DNA from: Chryseobacterium sp.
Lineage (GTDB): Bacteria; Bacteroidota; Bacteroidia; Flavobacteriales; Weeksellaceae
Assembly: GCA_030146295.1 (NCBI GenBank)
Contig: JASLCD010000288.1
Location: 1 to 5,088 of the forward strand
Direction: 5' to 3'
DNA: 5,088 bases
The position numbers and the translations under genes are program-made. The stretch's first letter is position 1. Every line of letters begins with the position of its first letter. Positions 1 through 5,088 of the stretch are shown one piece after another. The notes beneath the pieces are model-generated. The model did not search any database. It worked only from the letters and a program-made list of their open reading frames with translations, and was not told where the DNA came from.

Positions 1-63
1 GTTGCAGAACCATCCGGAAAGGAAAAAACTTTTTTTGATAAAGTAAAAGATTTATTCAATTAA
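1..63 (+). CDS. C-terminal end of an unidentified protein (partial)
   Basis: The first frame is open from base 1 and ends in TAA at 61-63. It gives 20 residues, VAEPSGKEKTFFDKVKDLFN. This is a lysine-rich, amphipathic tail (TFFDKVKDLF) of the kind seen at the ends of many small cytoplasmic or envelope-associated proteins. It is read as a real gene end because a strong hairpin terminator begins two bases after the stop codon, as expected for a true 3' end. The gene starts outside the window, and too little remains to name a family or function. Confidence 0.7.
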   Translation, partial: VAEPSGKEKTFFDKVKDLFN

Positions 64-64
64 T

Positions 65-101
65 ATAAAAAAAGAGACTTTTTACAAGTCTCTTTTTTTA
101 T
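65..101. terminator. Strong bidirectional intrinsic terminator
   Basis: A perfect inverted repeat AAAAAAAGAGACTT (67-80) / AAGTCTCTTTTTTT (86-99) encloses a 5-base loop, TTTAC. Two further A/T pairs extend the stem to 65-101. Runs of A on the left and T on the right give a U-tract on either strand. It sits directly after the stop codon of the upstream partial gene, so it mainly ends that transcript. It can also back up termination of the convergent DUF808 gene. Confidence 0.9.
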
Positions 102-142
102 TTAAAGTTTGAGATTTAAAAATTACATCTGAATCAAAACAT

Positions 143-178
143 AAAAAATCCTGTACTCTATTGAATACAGGATTTTTT
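143..178. terminator. Intrinsic terminator of the DUF808 gene, usable in both directions
   Basis: A perfect 13-bp inverted repeat AAAAAATCCTGTA (143-155) / TACAGGATTTTTT (166-178) has a 10-base loop. On the minus strand the hairpin ends in a run of six U residues, and it lies 23 bases past the DUF808 stop codon, the normal position for that gene's terminator. The matching A run makes it usable on the plus strand as well. With the hairpin at 65-101 it forms a double barrier between two convergent genes. Confidence 0.88.
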
Positions 179-201
179 GGTTATTTAATTCTAATTCTGT
201 T

Positions 202-1086
202 TTATTTTTTTGTCGCTAAAGAATAGATTCCTTTTCCTAAAGTGAAGACAGCAACCGCTGCCAATCCCCCAGCAATTCCAAGCGTAAGCTCTTTCAAAAC
301 ATCCGGCCAAGTGGGAAGTATGCCATGAAGAAATTCCACTCTATGTAGAAAAATTCCACCAGCAACCATTATTAAAGCAATTGTTCCGACTACTCCTAAT
401 ATCTTAATAACAATAGGTAAAGCCTTCACTAATATGTGCCCCAGCCTCCCGAAAAAACCTTTATCGTTGCTTTTCTTTATTAATTTAAATCCTGCATCAT
501 CCATTCTTACAATCAAAGCCACAATTCCGTACACGCCAACAGTAGCAATAAATGCAACCAAGCTCGTTACTAAAATCTGCGTAATGAAAGGATGGCTTTC
601 TTCCAATACAGTTCCTAAAGCAATAATAACAATCTCGATTGATAAAATAAAATCCGTTGTAATTGCCGATTTTACTTTCTCTTTTTCAATTTGTTCAGCA
701 CTTTTTTCGTCCTCAGTAATTTCCTCTATAACTTCATGTCCCTTTTTGTCACGGTGAAAAAGAAATTCTATTACTTTTTCAACGCCTTCAAAAGCCAGAT
801 AGAATCCTCCAAGGATCAATACATAATTAATAGCCGGAGCATACAACCAGTTGAGTAAAAAAACAATAGGCAAAATGATCAGTTTGTTGATAAAAGATCC
901 TTTTGTAATTGCCCATAAAACCGGAATTTCTCTGGAGGAAAGAAAGCCTGTAGCTTTTTCTGCATTTACGGCCAGGTCATCTCCTAAAATTCCTGCTGTC
1001 TTTTGGGTAGCAACCTTACTGGTAACTGCTACATCATCCATCAACGCTGCAATATCATCTAAAATTGCAAAAAAGCCTGATGCCAT
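202..1086 (-). CDS. DUF808 (YedI-like) inner-membrane protein
   Basis: A 294-residue protein of the DUF808 family, whose E. coli member is the inner-membrane protein YedI. The length is close to the usual size of roughly 300. The family has no established biochemical function. Residues 8-42 show the characteristic N-terminal block, LDDIAALMDDVAVTSKVA followed by KTAGILGDDLAVNA, with paired aspartates. Conserved KGSFINK (62-68) and a GG...FEGVEK segment (93-104) follow. Hydrophobic stretches near 68-105, 146-162, 168-194, 217-246 and 264-288 indicate a multi-pass membrane protein. A charged linker at about 110-140 (HRDKKGHEVIEEITEDEKS) probably lies outside the membrane. The start ATG (1084-1086) gives MASGFF, which matches family N-termini. 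There is no Shine-Dalgarno sequence, as is usual in Bacteroidota. The gene is divergent from the TPR gene and appears to be monocistronic, ending at the hairpin 143-178. Confidence 0.92.
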   Translation of the reverse strand: MASGFFAILDDIAALMDDVAVTSKVATQKTAGILGDDLAVNAEKATGFLSSREIPVLWAITKGSFINKLIILPIVFLLNWLYAPAINYVLILGGFYLAFEGVEKVIEFLFHRDKKGHEVIEEITEDEKSAEQIEKEKVKSAITTDFILSIEIVIIALGTVLEESHPFITQILVTSLVAFIATVGVYGIVALIVRMDDAGFKLIKKSNDKGFFGRLGHILVKALPIVIKILGVVGTIALIMVAGGIFLHRVEFLHGILPTWPDVLKELTLGIAGGLAAVAVFTLGKGIYSLATKK

Positions 1087-1120
1087 ATTTTAATATTTTT
1101 TTAATCTTTGTTAAGTTCAG

Positions 1121-1128
1121 CAAAAATA
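1121..1128 (-). promoter_or_regulatory. Candidate -7 box for the DUF808 gene
   Basis: On the minus strand this reads TATTTTTG, a match to the Bacteroidota sigma-ABfr -7 consensus TAnnTTTG. It lies 34 bases before the ATG, so transcription would begin with a leader of roughly 25-30 bases. No TTG -33 element is seen at about 19 bases upstream. In such AT-rich DNA a chance match is possible. Confidence 0.4.
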
Positions 1129-1161
1129 AATATTTAATTCCGTTTTTGGATTCATAATCTG

Positions 1162-1190
1162 AGAATAATTTTAAGAATTATCAGAATAAT
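1162..1190. repeat. Repeat cluster with small palindrome in the divergent promoter region
   Basis: AGAATAAT occurs at 1162-1169 and again at 1183-1190, exactly 21 bp (two helical turns) apart, with a one-mismatch copy AGAATTAT at 1174-1181. A palindrome ATAATT (1165-1170) / AATTAT (1176-1181) with loop TTAAG sits between the outer copies. CTG/CAG at 1159-1161 and 1182-1184 can extend it past a 3-base bulge. This could be a regulator binding site, but low-complexity AT DNA produces such patterns by chance. Confidence 0.3.
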
Positions 1191-1216
1191 AAAGGAATAC
1201 TTCACATTCAATATTT

Positions 1217-1224
1217 TATCTTTG
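1217..1224 (+). promoter_or_regulatory. Candidate -7 box for the TPR gene
   Basis: TATCTTTG is an exact match to the Bacteroidota -7 consensus TAnnTTTG. It ends only 15 bases before the ATG at 1240. Transcription would therefore begin about 5-12 bases before the start codon, giving a nearly leaderless mRNA. No TTG -33 element is seen at the usual distance. The box overlaps the TTG at 1222, which argues against that codon being a translation start. Confidence 0.55.
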
Positions 1225-1239
1225 TTTAAAATCTATCCG

Positions 1240-1722
1240 ATGGATCAAAACTGGGAAGCCCAATTGCAAAGTATATGGCTGAAACTTGGAACAATAAGCA
1301 GTGAAGAGTTTATTCAGCACATCAAAGATCATGTAGAATTACTTACAGCTGCGGATTCACGAGCTATTGCTGATTTTGAAAGAGCCTGTGCTTTTGATTC
1401 CACCGGACATGAAAAGGAAGCGGAGCCTTTGTACAGATCTGCATTGGATAAGGGATTAACAGGTTTGAGGAGAAGAAGAGCAAGAATCCAGCTGGCCAGC
1501 ACCTTACGAAATAATGGAAAAATAGAAGAAAGTATCCTTATTTTAAGAGAAGAAAAAGCAAATTATTCTGATGAACTGAATGATGCGGTAGATTCTTTTT
1601 TAGCACTGTCACTTTCTTCAGCTGGAGAACACAAAGAGGCACTGTCTTTAGCATTGAAAGCAATATCAAAACATTTGCCCAGATACAATAATTCTTTGAG
1701 CCGCTATGCTGAAAATCTGTAA
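1240..1722 (+). CDS. Tetratricopeptide-repeat family protein (TPR_5-like)
   Basis: A 160-residue cytoplasmic protein with no signal peptide or membrane segment. It resembles the small 'tetratrico peptide repeat' family (TPR_5 type), whose members contain an 'A...D..G.E.EA.PLYR.AL..GL.G..RRRA.IQL.S.LRN.G...E' core. Here the equivalent segment is ACAFDSTGHEKEAEPLYRSA, then a GLTGLRRRRARIQLASTLRN block. A third helical pair (AVDSFLALSLSSAGEHKEAL) and a final helix follow. Such folds act as protein-protein scaffolds, and the partner is unknown. The frame is open from a TTG at 1222, but ATG 1240 (MDQNWEAQLQ) is chosen because the TTG lies inside a perfect -7 box and the extra residues are not family-like. 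No terminator is seen after the stop codon, so some readthrough into the downstream serine hydrolase gene is possible. Confidence 0.85.
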   Translation: MDQNWEAQLQSIWLKLGTISSEEFIQHIKDHVELLTAADSRAIADFERACAFDSTGHEKEAEPLYRSALDKGLTGLRRRRARIQLASTLRNNGKIEESILILREEKANYSDELNDAVDSFLALSLSSAGEHKEALSLALKAISKHLPRYNNSLSRYAENL

Positions 1723-1862
1723 TCTTCTAAATAATGCCCGGAATACCTGCTGATTTTTAATGAATCCTCAATTCATATGGTGCGGGTAATGATCCTGATT
1801 ATGTATATCCTGTCAATGTCAACCAAATTCTGCTTAATTTTAACCGTATTCAAAACCTGATT
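1723..1862 (+). other. Intergenic spacer upstream of the serine hydrolase gene
   Basis: These 140 bases hold no TAnnTTTG box and no hairpin with a U-tract. The only symmetry noticed is ATGAAT (1760-1765) / ATTCAT (1771-1776), too weak to be a terminator. A 27-codon ORF (ATG 1777, TGA 1858-1860) encodes a hydrophobic peptide beginning MVRVMILIMYIL and stops two bases before the hydrolase ATG. The frame in phase with the hydrolase is also open from 1764 but has no ATG. Neither ORF is supported as a gene, so how the hydrolase gene is transcribed remains open. Confidence 0.45.
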
Positions 1863-3251
1863 ATGCGACGCCAATTTTATATTTTAACCTTACCATGTCT
1901 TTTTTGTCTGTTCAGTGTATTCTGTTCCACTATAAAAGCTCAGAATCAAACTCATCTCAGCATTCATCAGGAAAAGAAAAAACAGGAAATAGACAGCATT
2001 ATAAAAGCATATGCTGCTATTAATAAGTTTAACGGTACTGCTTTGATTCATTATCAGCATAAAAATATTTTTGAAAAATCATACGGCTGGCAAAATGCCG
2101 AAAAGAAGATTCCCAATCAGGACAAAGGGGTGTATCAGATTGCTTCTTTAACTAAATCTTTCACTGCCCTGATCATTGTAAAGCTTGCGGAAGAGGGAAA
2201 ACTTTCTGTTAAAGATCCTATCTCAAAGTTTATTGCTGATTACCCCAGAGGAAATGAAATCACTATTGAACATCTCCTTACCCACACGTCGGGAATCTAT
2301 GAAGTCTTGCGAAATAAAAAGTATTTCAACCTGCTTCACACCGGAAAATCGATAACCAAAAATAAAGAGCTTTCTTTTTTTAAAAATGAACCTCTGGATT
2401 TTGAACCCGGCACTCAATTTTCGTATACCAATTCGGGATACATTTTATTGGGACTCATCATCGAAAAAATAACGGGACTTTCTTATGAGGATGCAGTAAA
2501 GAAAATCATTTTAAATCCTTTAAAGATGACTCATACCGGCTTCAACTATATGGCTCTGGAAAGTCCGTACAAAACGGTTCCCTATTCTTATATTTCGAAA
2601 ACAAAACAGGAGAAAACCGAAGTCTGGAATTCTACATTAACCGGTCCTGCGGGACAAATATACAGCACTGCTGAAGATCTGTACAATTACTATACAGGAT
2701 TGAGAGATTTTAAAATTGTTTCTAAAGAAGCATTTAAAAAAGCTACCACGCCTTATTTAAGCGGTTATGGCTATGGTTGGTTCATTGATGACCTTTATGG
2801 AAAAAAGCTCATTAACCATGGCGGAAATATAGAGGGTTCCACAAGTTATTTTGCAATGCTTCCTGAGGAAGATCTCTGCATTATCCTTCTGAACAATATC
2901 ACAAGTAAGAAGCTGGAGAAAGCCGGAAACACCATTTTAGCAGCTCTCTTAGAACAACCATATACTCTTCCACAACCGAAAAAAGAAATACTGCTGAGTG
3001 CTGATGCCCTAAAAAAATACGTGGGTGATTATGAACTTTCTGAAGATAACATTATCCATATTCTGTACGAAAACAATCAGCTTTTTATTCAAAACAATAA
3101 AGATCCCAAGGTAGAAATGTTGGCTGAAAAAGAGGATACATTTTTCCTTCAGGACGATGATACTGAGATTTCTTTCATTTTCAAAAAGGGAGAAAAGGAT
3201 ATTATTACAATCAAAAAAGGCCTTTCATCAAAGACCGCCGAAAAGCTATAA
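1863..3251 (+). CDS. Exported serine hydrolase, PBP4*/class C beta-lactamase fold
   Basis: A 462-residue member of the beta-lactamase-related serine hydrolase family (PF00144 type). Residues 1-26 form a Sec signal peptide: basic MRRQ, then a hydrophobic core, with likely cleavage after IKA. FCS lacks the small residue before cysteine expected of a lipobox, so a soluble periplasmic protein is favoured. Catalytic motifs are all present: SLTK (Ser95 nucleophile, Lys98), YTN (Tyr188, Asn190) and HGG (319-321, replacing KTG). Family blocks LLTHTSGI (138-145) and GPAGQIYSTAEDL (261-273) are intact. Residues about 375-455 form a C-terminal beta-rich domain starting at KKYVGDYEL, as in DUF3471-type accessory domains. 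Family members include D-aminopeptidases, DD-peptidases, esterases and beta-lactamases. HGG and the extra domain make a peptidase or esterase likelier than a true antibiotic beta-lactamase. It lies 20 bp upstream of a lipoprotein esterase gene and is probably cotranscribed with it. Confidence 0.92.
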   Translation: MRRQFYILTLPCLFCLFSVFCSTIKAQNQTHLSIHQEKKKQEIDSIIKAYAAINKFNGTALIHYQHKNIFEKSYGWQNAEKKIPNQDKGVYQIASLTKSFTALIIVKLAEEGKLSVKDPISKFIADYPRGNEITIEHLLTHTSGIYEVLRNKKYFNLLHTGKSITKNKELSFFKNEPLDFEPGTQFSYTNSGYILLGLIIEKITGLSYEDAVKKIILNPLKMTHTGFNYMALESPYKTVPYSYISKTKQEKTEVWNSTLTGPAGQIYSTAEDLYNYYTGLRDFKIVSKEAFKKATTPYLSGYGYGWFIDDLYGKKLINHGGNIEGSTSYFAMLPEEDLCIILLNNITSKKLEKAGNTILAALLEQPYTLPQPKKEILLSADALKKYVGDYELSEDNIIHILYENNQLFIQNNKDPKVEMLAEKEDTFFLQDDDTEISFIFKKGEKDIITIKKGLSSKTAEKL

Positions 3252-3271
3252 TTTTTTAGTAAATTTAATTA

Positions 3272-4141
3272 ATGAAAAGGCTCATTCTCAGGTATCATTT
3301 TTTCGTTATGGGATGCATTGGTTTCGTCCTGCAGTCCTGCAATACCAAATTCAGAGTCTGGGTAGGTCCCGGAGGCCAGCAGAAAATTTATAATTTGAAA
3401 TATGGTGAGCATAAAAGACAGAAAATGGATGTCTTTCTCCCCAAAGAGTATGCTGAAGATTCCCCTGTGGTTCTTATCGTTCATGGCGGAGCCTGGACTT
3501 TAGGAAAAAAAGAGCATATGATTCAGGTTCAGAAAATGCTTTTTGAAAACAGAATTCCAAGTATCAATATAAACTACCGGTTGGTTTCTGCAAAGGAAAA
3601 AATCACGTATAAGCAACAGCTTGAAGATATTGGCATGGCGATTGAAAAATTCAATTCTTTAGCAGAAAAAGCAGAACTTCAGCCTAATAATTATATTCTT
3701 CTGGGAGAGAGTGCCGGTGCGCATCTGGCATTGCTTTACGGATATCAGCATTCCGATCAGATCAAAAAGATTATTTCTCTAAGCGGACCTACGGATTTTT
3801 ACAGTTCGGAATATTTAAAATCTTTTTATTCAAAATATACATCTCCTACTTTTCAAAAGGTGGTAGGTACTAAATTTGACCGTAAAAATGTAGCAGAAGC
3901 TTTTAAGGAAGCCAGCCCTATAGCCAATATTACGAATGTCCCTACTTTACTCTTCCAGGGTAACAATGACTTTCTGGTCAATCAGCATCAGGGAATTGCT
4001 ATGGACTCAGCCCTTACCCATTTGAATGTTCCGCACAAGTTTATTTTCATGAAAGGGGCAGGCCATGCTCCAAGGTTCTTCAGTAAAAGAAAAAGGGACA
4101 GTATTATCTATCCCAACATTCTGGAATGGATCAAAAAATAG
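3272..4141 (+). CDS. Lipoprotein alpha/beta hydrolase (BD-FAE/carboxylesterase-like)
   Basis: A 289-residue alpha/beta hydrolase carried on a lipoprotein signal. Residues 1-22 are a basic then hydrophobic leader ending in the lipobox LQSC, so Cys23 should be lipidated. The residues after it (NTKFRV) are basic rather than acidic, unlike the usual Bacteroidota surface-export signal, so the periplasmic face is the likelier location. The oxyanion motif HGGAW is at 71-75, the nucleophile elbow GESAG at 145-149 (Ser147), the acid in QGNND (Asp233) and the base in GAGHAP (His265), giving a complete Ser-Asp-His triad. HGG plus GxSxG places it near the BD-FAE/alpha-beta hydrolase-3 esterases, which cleave acyl or feruloyl esters from sugars or small esters. 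The substrate here is unknown. The 20-bp gap to the preceding serine hydrolase gene and the lack of a promoter between them indicate an operon. ATG 3272 is supported by the intact signal sequence. Confidence 0.92.
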   Translation: MKRLILRYHFFVMGCIGFVLQSCNTKFRVWVGPGGQQKIYNLKYGEHKRQKMDVFLPKEYAEDSPVVLIVHGGAWTLGKKEHMIQVQKMLFENRIPSININYRLVSAKEKITYKQQLEDIGMAIEKFNSLAEKAELQPNNYILLGESAGAHLALLYGYQHSDQIKKIISLSGPTDFYSSEYLKSFYSKYTSPTFQKVVGTKFDRKNVAEAFKEASPIANITNVPTLLFQGNNDFLVNQHQGIAMDSALTHLNVPHKFIFMKGAGHAPRFFSKRKRDSIIYPNILEWIKK

Positions 4142-4348
4142 TTATCTCTTTAGCACAAAGAATAAATAATTAAACAACTATTTTAAACAATTCGTTCATA
4201 AGAATCTTTTAAACATCCAGTATAAAAACAATTTTTGCTGGCAGATATATTTAAAACACTGTGGTCTCAAAAGAATTTTAATGGGAACGAAAAGTAACAG
4301 ATCATCATCATAACTTTTTGAGCTTTGCGTGGTAAAAACATTTCTTAT
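4142..4348. other. Gene-poor stretch after the hydrolase operon
   Basis: About 200 bases of AT-rich sequence with no convincing gene. The plus-strand operon has no hairpin followed by a U-tract here. TCTTT (4147-4151) / AAAGA (4157-4161) and CCAG/CTGG around 4217-4241 are too weak. The segment from about 4262 to 4345, with less regular AT content and a GAGCTTTGCGTGG stretch, could be a decayed or dispersed repeat, but that is only a suspicion. Confidence 0.4.
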
Positions 4349-4379
4349 AAAAAAAAGCCATCTCACTATTGAGACGGCT
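4349..4379 (-). terminator. Intrinsic terminator of the dedA-family gene
   Basis: On the minus strand the RNA forms AGCCGTCTCA / TGAGATGGCT with a 4-base loop (ATAG). All ten pairs form if one G-U wobble is counted, and a run of seven U residues follows. It lies 27 bases past the DedA stop codon. On the plus strand the wobble position becomes an A-C mismatch and CTATATTG follows instead of a T run, so the element works in one direction only. Confidence 0.9.
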
Positions 4380-4405
4380 CTATATTGTTGATTGAATTTC
4401 TTCAT

Positions 4406-5088
4406 TTATTCAAAATCCTTATCCTCATATTTAGAAAAATCTTCTTTCTTTCCAAATACAAACTTGAAGATTACCGGAAGAGTTGTTACCAATACAATGA
4501 CGATAATAATGTATTCCAGTTTTTCTTTTAAGTTGATTCCAAACTGTTCCATAAACAGCTTGTCCAGATAATGTCCGGCAAAGATCAAAATGAATGACCA
4601 TAGCACGGCACCAATAATATTATCTCTTAAAAATTCCTTTTTATCCATCTTCACAATTCCTGCTACTATAGGAGTAAAAGTTCTTACCACTGGTAAAAAT
4701 CTGGCCATAATAATAGCTAATGCTCCGTGTTTTTCAAAGAAATCATGAGCCTGATAAAGATACTTTTTCTTGAAAAGCATTGAATCTGGCCTCTTATATA
4801 AAGCAGGACCTGCTTTTCTTCCAAAATAATATCCTACTTCATTTCCTATGATAGCGGCAAGAGCTACTCCTGAAGCCAATAAGGTGGTATCTAAGAAATC
4901 GCTCCCTGTAGAGCCGAAAGTCTCTTTGATGATTTCAACAGCATAAATCCCTGAAACAAATAAAAGGGAGTCTCCAGGCAGGAAAAATCCTACAAAAAGA
5001 CCTGTTTCAGCAAAAACAATGAATAAAATAAGCCAAAACCCTCCCATTTTAATATAAAACTCAGGGTTTAATAAATCCTTCCAGCTAT
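4406..5088 (-). CDS. DedA family membrane protein, N-terminus beyond window
   Basis: A DedA/SNARE-associated (PF09335) multi-pass inner-membrane protein. Family members UptA and relatives translocate undecaprenyl phosphate or similar lipids, and others support envelope integrity and membrane potential. The signature FAETGLFVGFFLPGDSLLF is complete, and later come GNEVGYYFGRKAG and ARFLPVVRTFTPIVAG. Counting from the in-frame ATG at 5045-5047, Glu14, Asp26, Arg116 and Arg122 match the membrane-embedded charged residues essential in E. coli YqjA/YghB. Hydrophobic segments lie near 4-35, 53-75, 108-132, 143-160 and 178-198, followed by an acidic tail KYEDKDFE. The frame continues upstream of that ATG without a stop to the window edge as SWKDLLNPEFYIK, a typical DedA lead-in. 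ATG 5047 would begin inside the first hydrophobic segment, so the true start lies to the right of base 5088. The gene is convergent with the hydrolase operon. Confidence 0.93.
   Translation of the reverse strand, partial: SWKDLLNPEFYIKMGGFWLILFIVFAETGLFVGFFLPGDSLLFVSGIYAVEIIKETFGSTGSDFLDTTLLASGVALAAIIGNEVGYYFGRKAGPALYKRPDSMLFKKKYLYQAHDFFEKHGALAIIMARFLPVVRTFTPIVAGIVKMDKKEFLRDNIIGAVLWSFILIFAGHYLDKLFMEQFGINLKEKLEYIIIVIVLVTTLPVIFKFVFGKKEDFSKYEDKDFE

Larger units (their letters stand above)
1087..1239. promoter_or_regulatory. Divergent promoter region between the DUF808 and TPR genes
   Basis: This 153-bp AT-rich spacer must hold the promoters of both flanking genes. Each direction has one match to the Bacteroidota -7 consensus TAnnTTTG. 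No clear TTG-type -33 element stands at the usual spacing for either. Between the two boxes lies an imperfect palindrome (1165-1181) flanked by an 8-bp direct repeat, listed separately. No small gene or RNA gene is apparent. Confidence 0.6.

Noticed and set aside
434..757. Plus-strand ORF of 107 codons opposite the DUF808 gene
   Set aside because: It lies wholly antisense to a well-recognised membrane protein gene. Its serine- and isoleucine-rich translation is what the complement of hydrophobic codons produces.
851..1093. Plus-strand ORF of 80 codons opposite the DUF808 N-terminus
   Set aside because: It is antisense to the conserved N-terminal block of DUF808 and has no family resemblance, promoter box or terminator of its own.
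1794..1845. TTGACA-like sequence on the minus strand near 1818-1825 with an AT-rich element behind it
   Set aside because: This resembles an enterobacterial sigma-70 promoter, which is not the consensus used in Bacteroidota. It points back into the TPR gene with no gene to serve.
1863..1929. Lipoprotein signal (FSVFCS) in the serine hydrolase
   Set aside because: The residue before the cysteine is phenylalanine, whereas a lipobox needs a small residue there. An ordinary signal-peptidase I site after IKA fits better.
2223..2417. Minus-strand ORF of 64 codons within the serine hydrolase gene
   Set aside because: It is antisense to the conserved LLTHTSGI-to-FEPGTQFSY region of a clear gene, so it is a shadow.
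1863..3251. Annotation as an antibiotic-resistance class C beta-lactamase
   Set aside because: The third motif is HGG rather than KTG, and there is an extra C-terminal domain. Both are typical of PBP4*-like hydrolases, and the fold alone does not show beta-lactam resistance.
3157..3484. Short ORFs on both strands over the junction of the two hydrolase genes
   Set aside because: They overlap the end of the serine hydrolase and the signal sequence of the lipoprotein hydrolase in other frames, and the genes they cover are strongly supported.
4196..4405. Minus-strand ORF of 69 codons directly after the DedA stop
   Set aside because: It reads through the DedA terminator hairpin (4349-4379), so it would not be transcribed far. 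Its translation has no recognisable domain and its codons look random.

Overview
This 5.1 kb window looks like ordinary chromosomal DNA from a member of the Bacteroidota, most likely a flavobacterium of the Chryseobacterium type. The evidence is AT-rich DNA with long A/T tracts, start codons without a Shine-Dalgarno sequence, TAnnTTTG-type -7 promoter boxes, a Bacteroidota-style lipoprotein signal (LQSC), and recognisable protein families. The genus is inferred from overall resemblance and has not been proven. No rRNA, tRNA, CRISPR array, transposase, phage gene or attachment site is visible.

Layout, left to right. Positions 1-63 hold the last 20 codons of a plus-strand gene that starts outside the window. 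Two strong hairpin terminators (65-101 and 143-178) separate it from a convergent minus-strand gene for a DUF808/YedI-family inner-membrane protein (202-1086). A 153-bp divergent intergenic region (1087-1239) carries a candidate -7 box for each direction and a small cluster of repeats. It leads into a plus-strand gene for a tetratricopeptide-type protein, whose real start is ATG 1240. After a 140-bp gap come two plus-strand genes only 20 bp apart, probably an operon. The first encodes an exported penicillin-binding-protein/class C beta-lactamase-like serine hydrolase (1863-3251). The second encodes a lipoprotein alpha/beta hydrolase of the BD-FAE/esterase kind (3272-4141). A gene-poor stretch (4142-4405), with a terminator for the opposite strand, separates them from a convergent DedA-family membrane protein gene. 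The DedA reading frame stays open to the right edge, so that gene is cut by the window.

How the genes relate. The only pair with evidence of joint expression is the serine hydrolase and the lipoprotein esterase. Both are predicted to work outside the cytoplasm with serine nucleophiles, but their substrates cannot be read from sequence. The DUF808 and DedA proteins are conserved membrane proteins on the opposite strand, each with its own terminator. I see no evidence of a new multi-gene system. The points most worth checking are the unfinished DedA N-terminus, the corrected TPR start with its almost leaderless promoter, the paired secreted hydrolases, and the repeat cluster between the divergent genes.
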